DNA of 64,000 nucleotides from assembly GCA_900708905.1 (NCBI GenBank), contig CAADRB010000026.1, positions 1,032,486 to 1,096,485 of the forward strand, written 5' to 3'. Below, one piece after another: positions 56,243-64,000 of this stretch. The stretch's first letter is position 1. Every line of letters starts with the position of its first letter. Position numbers and translations under genes: made by a program. Source of the DNA: Hymenolepis diminuta (taxonomy: Eukaryota > Platyhelminthes > Cestoda > Cyclophyllidea > Hymenolepididae). A model generated the notes under the pieces. That model was not told where the DNA came from, searched no databases, and saw only the letters and a list, made by a program, of their open reading frames with translations.

Positions 56243-58910
56243 AGTTGAAAGCTCTGTTTAAATATGTTTTCTTGCGGTTAATCAGCCTATCTGATAATAG
56301 AGTAAATAGATTCCTTTCTGCTTCAGTTCATTAGTCATCATATAGGAAATAAGACGTGCAAAGGTCAAAGAGTCAAGTAAAGGTGGTTGTGTCTTGAAAC
56401 TATGTTGGTAGTTTCAGTTATCCCACACCAGTGAATTGATATTCAGCTTCAAACCTAAAGCAGTAGCTAGGTTTAAACTCACATTTTTAAAATGTTTAAT
56501 CGCTATAAATATGCCAATTCAAATTATCCTGCACATTTGGCAAAATTAGATGGAATTTGTAGAGAAGTCGAGTTTTAAGGGCAAATACTAAGAAAGTGTG
56601 GTCGATAAATCTTATCACTTTGGAGGATTTCCACTAAAGTGAATAGTTTTTAAAAGAAAAGAACTTAATGCAGTTGTTACCACATATCAATATATCAACT
56701 TTATTAAATAAATATCCTTCTTGATAATAGTACGAAGAATTTAAAAGTACACATTCCTCTCTTTGAATGAAATTGATTCCAGCCACCGTTTGCTCATTAT
56801 TAAATGCTTTCGTCTTGATTCCTTAAAAGTGCAACCCTACAGTTTTCGTACCAATATGTTTCTTATATTATTATAATCCACAGAAATGAAAGAATTGGCA
56901 TTTCCACTTCATTTAATTTCTTCTTTCAAAGTTCAAAATGGCAGCTTGATCTCATATGGTCTTAAACAATTCACATGATCTTAGGTGGCCTTCCAGTCCA
57001 GACTTCACACACAGTGAACTCTAATAATGGTTCTAGGAACATGTGATTTGACACATGTTTCCTACGTAGTGGGTGAGCTTAATCTGTATTATTAGGAAAT
57101 GTTTTCATCATCTACTTGTTAGCAAACATTCAAGAAGTAGTAGAAATTTCCACATCGTCTAATATAATTAAACAACTATGTCTGCCCGATTTCTTCCATT
57201 AGCTGAATTGGAATACAGAAATCTTTGTTCGTGAAAAATCTGATTGAATNATGCAACCAATCTCGACATTGACTTGAAAGACTCAGATGAATCAGGTGTA
57301 ATCACAAACCTAATAATTTTTGAGCTAAAATTTCCAAATGAAGTCAAATAATCGTCAATTTAACTTTGAGTTAATCGGAACTTTGGTTCGATTGCAAGAC
57401 CACAAATGTTATAATCAAACAATTTTGTGGAAGGGAAGATCATGGGTTACTTATAGGACTCAACACTATTTCACAAATACAGTTGCATAAAATTTTCATC
57501 ACACTGAAGGTTTTCATAGATGAAACATCTCCTTAGAGAATAAAATCCATTTGAACTCCATGTAAGTACATAAACAGTCGTGAGTTCTCAGATTATTGAA
57601 AGAAAGATGCACAAGTTATCGCAGTTATCTTTGTATGTTGAGCTGTACGATCCATTCACCTTGTGCTTCTTTGATTAAAGCCGGGGTAATGTATGAGGAG
57701 CTCATATGAAACTACACGAGTAAAAACGAGGAAACTATGTACTGATTATGTTTCCTTCTCGCAGATTATACATAAAGCGGTTAATCCCCCGTACAAGTAA
57801 AGCTATGCAAAAGCAATTTCACTTGTTCGTATAGATAAATTCATAATTGAACGTTATCTCAATGAAAAGGAAGAACAACATAAAATATTATTATTCGCTT
57901 TCATAAACCGCAGTTCAGATGAATAAAAAGAGTATCATTTCGACATTTATTAGAATTTGGTGATAAATTTTATCAAATATCAAATAGTGCGTCTTACTAA
58001 AAAATATATCGCACAAGTATGATTCAAGATTGAGAAAAACTTTCCGAGCATTAGACTCAGGCAAAATTCATTTGTTTTAACTCACCTCTACATTGAGTAA
58101 GCAAAGCTAATTTCACCCAATTACTGTTTTCCTTTTTCTCTTTTCGTCCACTTCAGACTATCAACAGAGCACGATAAAATGAATCTATATTTTTAGGTCT
58201 TACAACAGGTCGTCCAAATAGGGTCCATGATCCCAACCCCATCCTACCCCCTTCCCCTTCTCCACCCCAACACCCATTTTGACTGGTCAGTCTTTCCCGC
58301 TACCACTGCCCAATCCCGTTCTCCTGAACCAGCCTGTTATCAACTGATAGTTTGTCCATTAGTACCTGGTACTTTTGCCTTCATTCATTTTGGGTAGTGG
58401 CAGCTGTGTGAATTTAAAGGGATGGTGGTGGAAAACCAGACCAAAACCGGGATTAAAATAATGGCCAGCTGAATAAACAAGGCACCAATTAAAGATGTAA
58501 GAAAAGACCATCAGAGTAAATATTACATTTAAACATAGTGTATGAAGAGTAAATATAGACGTATGCGTCTGTACAGTTAAGACAGTTGAAAGACTGAAAC
58601 AGATTCCCCTGGTTGCGTGACTGTTTGAAACTGGTTAAATTGGGTGTTCGTATGAAGCAGTTATGCAGAGATAATGGTGGTACTGCATAAAGGAGCAAAG
58701 TTAGGAAGAGAAATGAAGACGAGGGGCCTTACTAAGGTCGATATCTTAAATGCACACAACATTTATATTGTAGGTTGATCAACAACGAGCTCACAACTTC
58801 ATTGCACAAACATACAGAGGGAAAGAAGACGAGGAAAAGATAATGAGCTGAAAACATTCTGATGGTGGGAGGATATGATCCAGACAACACCAACACGCCG
58901 AAAGTGGTAT
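56243..58910. other. intergenic region between the tetraspanin-like gene and the Par-3-like gene
   Basis: About 2.7 kb of AT-rich sequence with one ambiguous base at 57250. No exon, RNA gene or repeat family could be supported. It should contain the promoter of the tetraspanin-like gene and the 3' UTR of the Par-3-like gene. Confidence 0.55.
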
Positions 58911-61900
58911 TCAGGGTGCATCCGAATGTGGAGTACTGGTGGGCTCTGGCGGAGAATGGTGATTTGGCATGGATGAGGATGATCCAACTTCATCTAGGAC
59001 TTTCACGTTTGAGAGGTGCCGATACAAGGCCTCTGCATCTTCGTACACCTTTCTATGAATAATCCAATAACTCGTAATATACATCCAACTTACCTTTCAC
59101 ATTTTGAAGATGTCGTATCACTCGGTCCTGAGGTTTTGGAATTTTTTATCTGAAAGAATATTCACATACTTATTTTTCATCATTTCAGAATACAAAGTTG
59201 CCCGACTACAAAGCTTACATCAGGGACAGATTCATAGGCATTTGAGCAACAACTGAGGTTCATATCATACAATTGATTGATCGTTCCACCGCTGCTATTA
59301 GTAGCAGGTGTCATTGGAACAAGTGTACCTGTTGGAGAGACTATGCCAGTCTCTATTACAGGTTCAGACGACAATGAAGATGCCTGCTGATTCTGAGGAC
59401 AGGAAGAGAGTACTGATTTGAGTTTTGAGAGACTAAGCGTTGCCATAGGCGGGGGAATGTGAGCAAGGGTAGAGTCTGCGCTACTAGGTACTATAACTAC
59501 GGCTGAAGGAGCTGCACCAGTAGGTGAAAATGTCAGTTCTGCGTAGTTTTGTCGCCGTCCCAGTGAAACATAATTTCCTTCATCTGGTAGGGCAGTTTTA
59601 GTAAGTGTTGGTTGTACTGTCTGGTGTTCTGAAACTTGTGCTATTGGATTGGCAGGGAGATGATTTAATGCTTTTTGATCAAGAGATGCTTGGAAGGCCT
59701 GTATAGGTGTTGCGTTGGCATACCTAAAAGAACACAAAACTATTAACATATTTACTCAATCGAAAACACTGTTCTTATTCACTTAAACATACAGAAGAGC
59801 GGAATCTGAGTCAGAGTTCCAGGCTCGAGGAATAATGACTCGAGACCTATCAGTGTCAACTATGATATGTGTACGCTGGTGCTGATTCTCATGTAATGGC
59901 ACAAAACGAGACGTCGGGGTACCCCTGAAAGTGAGATTCTGTATGGGAGCACCAGTGACATCTCCAGGAACAGAAATTCGAAGACTCGGATGTTGAGAAG
60001 AGGTATAGGCAACTGTTCCTCTATCCAAGGTCCGACCTGAAAAGATCCGGGTCGCTGGTGCGGCGATGTCGGAGTTTGACCGACTCGATGGTTTTACAAA
60101 TCTAGAGGGAAAAACAAACGTGAAGTTCGCTGGTCGATTTCCCGATAAAATAAGAAAGGATCTTAAACACCTACCGAAGTAGCTTCTTCAATGCACCTTC
60201 GGGTGGATAATGGCGTTTACTTAGCTGAGCTTCTACAAGAAGGATCCATTAGTTACATAAACCAATTCAGTAACTTACATTAATTGTAAATATTTTAAAT
60301 TTACCGGATTTGTCACTGGATTCACTGGTCCTATCATCCGTATTAGTCTTACTCTTTCGCCAGAAACCAGTTCCACGTCCGGGAGCAGTTCTTTTCTGTT
60401 CGTCGACGATCTCCTTCTTCTCCACTTCTTTTGACTCTTCTCCCAGAGGTGAAGTCTGAACCGCAACAGACTCCTGAGCTCCATCAGTTGCATGAATCTT
60501 ATCGAAGGCAATAACCATCATTTTATCGAGGTCTATTTTAGGCTGTTTTACCACTACGACAGTGCGTTGCCGTCGGTTTGTATCACCATGTCGACGAGTA
60601 CGACGTCTTCTACGCCGATACCGTCGACGTTGAAGACTTGGAAGCATCTCAGGCTCTGAAAGAGCACCTCCCAATAAATGTTCATCTCCAAACGGCTTTG
60701 ATGTCCCCACAGCGAGGATATCATAATCGCTGCCATCGGATAGCTGGTCCTCATCAATGGCAAGGCCGGAAAGATCGTTGAGCGTGGTTGAGTCGGATTC
60801 AGTTGTGTCAACTGTCCCTTGGGAGTCGCAACGATATATCCGTCCAGATTTAGTACCTGATTGAATTAATTGAAACAATAAGTTAATTCAATTAAAAGTC
60901 GTGTATCAGAAGGTAGTAGCGAACGGACATTTACAAGTTCTCTAAAACTGTGCTCTTACCTCTGATTCAAGTAACACTACATTATTTACCAACGCAAAAA
61001 TACTCTTACTACTGAAATTGCCCTAGTAACGAAATTGTTAGACAGCAAATTTGATTCAATTTCAATGGTTGGACATAGTGGTTGGTGATAAGTGCATTTT
61101 GCCTCTGGAAAGATCTATGAAACAGTTTATCAAAAAATGACTTTCGGAAAAGTCTATTTTATGGCCTTCATTCCTAGGATCAACTTGAAATTGACGATTG
61201 GTGTTGTATGCTTAACATTTGTACATCAACAAAATAATTTGATTAGAAATACATTCATGTTATATGAGGCTCCATCCCACATTAGGATTCAAGATTTCGA
61301 AGTTGGAAGTAGCCGAACTTCGAAACTTATTCTTAAAAAGCAAAATGAACAAAGCCCAAGTAAAAGTAGGCGAACTATCTAGAATACACTGCTATCAGGA
61401 TGAGGAACCGATATGAGTTCTTAGAGTTTCCGCTTTGCTTTCTTAAAAAGCCCTAGAGATTTATCCTCTATTCAATACTAACCAGAAACGCATCCCAACA
61501 TTGGCATTAGAGAGAGAGGAGAGAAATCCCACACTGTCCTTACATGCTAAACTAATCACATCCGCCTCTTTACAGACACATTTTAACTCTAGGTTAGTGA
61601 CTCCCTTAACTTGATGGATCCATGACATCTGCTTAACAAAACTACTACTTTATTACTATAACAAGTTCAGAAGACCCAGTTCCATTACTTACTTTTATAT
61701 TAAACTGTCTGCTGAGTGAATATCGTCTACATAGATGGTGTTCCATGGCTATTTAAAAAGTAAATGCGATAATGATTGGATGAACCCTAAACATCAAACA
61801 TAAACCATCAAGGACACACATGGGTCTACACACGCACAGCTCAAAATTTATGATATATTAACAGCGGATGTGGCTATTGGCTTATAAAAAGAAACAAGGT

Positions 61901-63915
61901 TCGTATAGTGAGGCATTAAATGCATTTTAAAACAAATACCTGAATTTGCTGTGAAAAAGGTAGCTGTTTCTGAGGTAACTGAGCTACTACCTTTGATTGA
62001 ATCTGAAGGTGCCGCATTCACTTGCAGTAGTGGCTGTTCATATTTGGTTTCTTGGTCTTGACTAAAAGAAGTTTGAAATAATAAGCGCAAGGTTTGAAAG
62101 TTGTTTCTCTATTCATAAGATCCTACTTTTACTTCTATATGAGATCACATCACATAATAATATGACTAAAATTATTTCATACAAAATGACAACACTCAAT
62201 CCCCGCACAAATCTCTCAGATGGACAATTCTTATACATCGCTTACTTTATTTCCTCCAGGACCTGTTAAGGGAAGCATTAACAACTCCAAATTTGGGTTT
62301 AGGGAATGAATCCCGGGGCCACTTATATAGTCTACCACCTCCCATACTGACCAGAATTTCCCAGTGCAGTCTGCCATCATATCCCTGATTGAACGCCGAT
62401 GAGCATCGACAACGTAACCTCTGACTTGGCAGATGTGCACATTGACTACTGCACTTCTTGCAAATCGTAACACCTTTCCTTCGCCTTTATTTTGATAATA
62501 TTTTGTCTTCCGAATTTCTGCCTTTTTAATTATCGAACTGTGGAGATGGCAAATTGAAGGATCAGTGTAGTCACTTGTATTCAGTACTTTATTGCAAAGC
62601 TGTGTGCATTCGTTGAAAGGGAGGAAAGCAACTCCAGACGTCTTGCTGCATCACTTTTTATAGTTATAGAAATACGTTCTCATTAAACGAAAATGGAATC
62701 CAGTTGTGTTGCAGTATTCTAACTTATATAAATAAAAGAACACGAAGGTTGGATTAAGTTCGAAGGTGCAGTGTCTCAGCCAATTAAAGCATTCTATGGA
62801 GAAATGAGAACCAACCTGTTTAATTGTATAATGCATAGAGGAGAGGATTGATAAACTGAATGACTGGCATGCGACATTAAGGCACAATATATGATTGGGA
62901 CGGAAAAGCAGGATATGCGAGCATCACATATTAGCAAACTGCAGTTAGAGTAAGCATGGAACAAAGTTGTAATCAGGCATCGGCAACAAAATCAGGATAG
63001 CATAATAGACACAGGATAGTGGAACGAGGTTCATATCGAACATACCGAAAAATTAGGAAGGAGGTATACACACAACGAGGGTTGACGAGTTGAAGAGGTT
63101 TGAGAGAAAGATGGACATAGCGAAAGAGAGATGAAAATAAATACGCATGAGATTTATCAGCTTACAACTACTCTAATCTTCTAGTCTAGACAAAACGCAC
63201 AACAGAACAGCTTTTCTACAAGCAATCGCACAACAACAAGAACGGTAAAGCTAGTGTGAATATATATTTCTCTTTATCATACAATGTAGGAAACATTAGG
63301 CATGCTAACTTAAATGTGCTATGGTTACGGCCTCCAACACAGCCACTCATGCAAACAATGTGAATAGGAGATGAGGGGATACGACAGTTTTTACTTACAT
63401 TTTGGTTTCTGGTGAAAGCACTTGACTGCTTTCGAGGGTCGCTTGTGGAGGTGGAAGGTTGAGGGGTATCATCCTGCGCTGTTTGATGCACATTCGCGGA
63501 TACAACGAATGAGTTTAAACGATTTGCGGCGTCGACAAGCTATAATGGTGGCCTTATTGTTATTTATCGCTATGGAACAAGCCAAGTAACAGTAGGATTC
63601 GATATTTACCAGACTGTCCAGAGATCCCGAGTTCGTTTTATCACCACGTCTCAGGTTTGGCGGGGCATTTAAGCCTCTTATAGTGTTTTGGGGATCCTCT
63701 GCAATTGAAGTTTGAGGAGGGTCTACAGATGGTGTCCCTACACTGTCAACTCCTCGAAGTCTACGAGCTACAAGGAGACGAATAAAGGGTTCTCTATCGG
63801 CAGTGATCTGGGAAATAGAGGTCTTGAGCAATGCAAGAGCATCCGCCGAGGAGAGACAGGAGAGAGAATGATTGTTGATCGCCAATAACCGATCTTCTAC
63901 TTGCAGCCGTCCATC
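58911..63915 (-). CDS. PARD3: Par-3 (PARD3)-like polarity scaffold, C-terminal 735 aa in 10 exons; 5' part beyond the window
   Basis: Scaffold of the Par-3/Par-6/aPKC cortical polarity complex. Exons in the window: 63610-63915, 63399-63539, 62246-62262, 61940-62061, 60305-60856, 60175-60232, 59793-60101, 59219-59723, 59094-59149, 58911-59052. Phases close (2208 nt, TGA at 58911-58913). The first exon starts DGRLQVEDRLLAINNHSL and ends its domain with FIRLLVARRL, matching the second half of the third PDZ domain of Par-3, including the long spacer after helix 2. The rest is low-complexity and Ser/Thr/Pro-rich, as in Par-3 tails. It contains a polybasic block (RRRYRRRRRRTRRHG), GRGTGFWRKS, and a conserved-looking end (VYEDAEALYRHL). 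The canonical aPKC-binding segment was not recognised. Other PDZ scaffolds remain possible; the PDZ assignment rests on sequence pattern only. Most introns are about 40-75 nt. Confidence 0.78.
62246..62262 (-). other. putative 17-nt microexon of the Par-3-like gene
   Basis: Exon 63399-63539 ends in phase 0 (AAT|GTAAGT) while exon 61940-62061 begins with one nucleotide completing a codon, so they cannot join directly. A 17-nt segment flanked by CCTTAACAG and GTAAGC restores the phase exactly, encoding VLEEI plus two bases. A TAA in the same frame just upstream rules out a longer exon in this frame. Confidence 0.6.
63610..63915 (-). other. third PDZ domain (C-terminal half) of the Par-3-like protein
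   Basis: From DGRLQVEDRLLAINN (beta strands D and E region) through ALALLKTSI (helix 2) to IRLLVARR (last strand). The carboxylate-binding loop and the first half would lie in an exon beyond the window edge. Confidence 0.8.
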
Positions 63916-64000
63916 CTAGTAAAGAACATTGGAATTTTGTCAGATTTCTTACTGTATTTTACTTTTAATCAGAAGTTTGGCCTGTCTGAAGAGAAGATGC

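Noticed and set aside
62263..62473. An 80-codon open frame (SIRDMMADCTGKFWSVWEVV and so on) next to the Par-3 microexon
   Set aside because: Using its GTAAGC donor would leave phase 0, which does not fit the next exon (61940-62061), and the frame resembles no family I know. It could be a repeat fragment.

Overview
The window looks like nuclear genomic DNA from a parasitic flatworm, most likely a tapeworm (cestode). It is AT-rich and has metazoan protein genes cut into many exons. Introns range from about 35-46 nt up to 6.7 kb, and the tiny ones cluster at 5' gene ends, as is typical of flatworms. Splice acceptors lie just before several start codons, which would fit spliced-leader trans-splicing. 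The species cannot be fixed from sequence alone. There are no bacterial-type features (operons, IS elements, CRISPR).

Layout: (1) 141-21820, minus: a complete 14-exon BRE1/RNF20-40 histone H2B ubiquitin ligase, about 1101 aa, ending in a perfect RING finger. Two of its introns use GC instead of GT donors. (2) 22510-30153, minus: a complete 10-exon p70 ribosomal protein S6 kinase, 537 aa, with all catalytic and regulatory motifs. (3) 30154-33954: a divergent intergenic region with no gene recognised. (4) 33955-48145, plus: a 14-exon BAZ1B/WSTF-type chromatin-remodelling subunit (WAC, DDT, WHIM/WSD, two PHD fingers, bromodomain), about 1622 codons. It carries one in-frame TAA in exon 8. (5) 48371-49033: an assembly gap. 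(6) 49034-58910: mostly gene-poor and repeat-bearing. It holds a small 3-exon, 140-aa tetraspanin-like membrane protein gene (55723-56218, minus) that only appears once two 36-37 nt introns are removed. (7) 58911-64000, minus: the 3' part (10 exons, 735 aa) of a Par-3/PARD3-like polarity scaffold, entering the window in its third PDZ domain.

BRE1 and the BAZ1B-like protein both act on chromatin, S6K acts downstream of TOR, and Par-3 organises cell polarity. I see no sign that these neighbours form one pathway. A 577-bp segment is duplicated almost perfectly, once inside a BAZ1B intron and once 10.8 kb downstream. All exon models below were built by hand from splice consensus, reading phase and protein-family similarity, and every phase closes. 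No alignment or database search was run.
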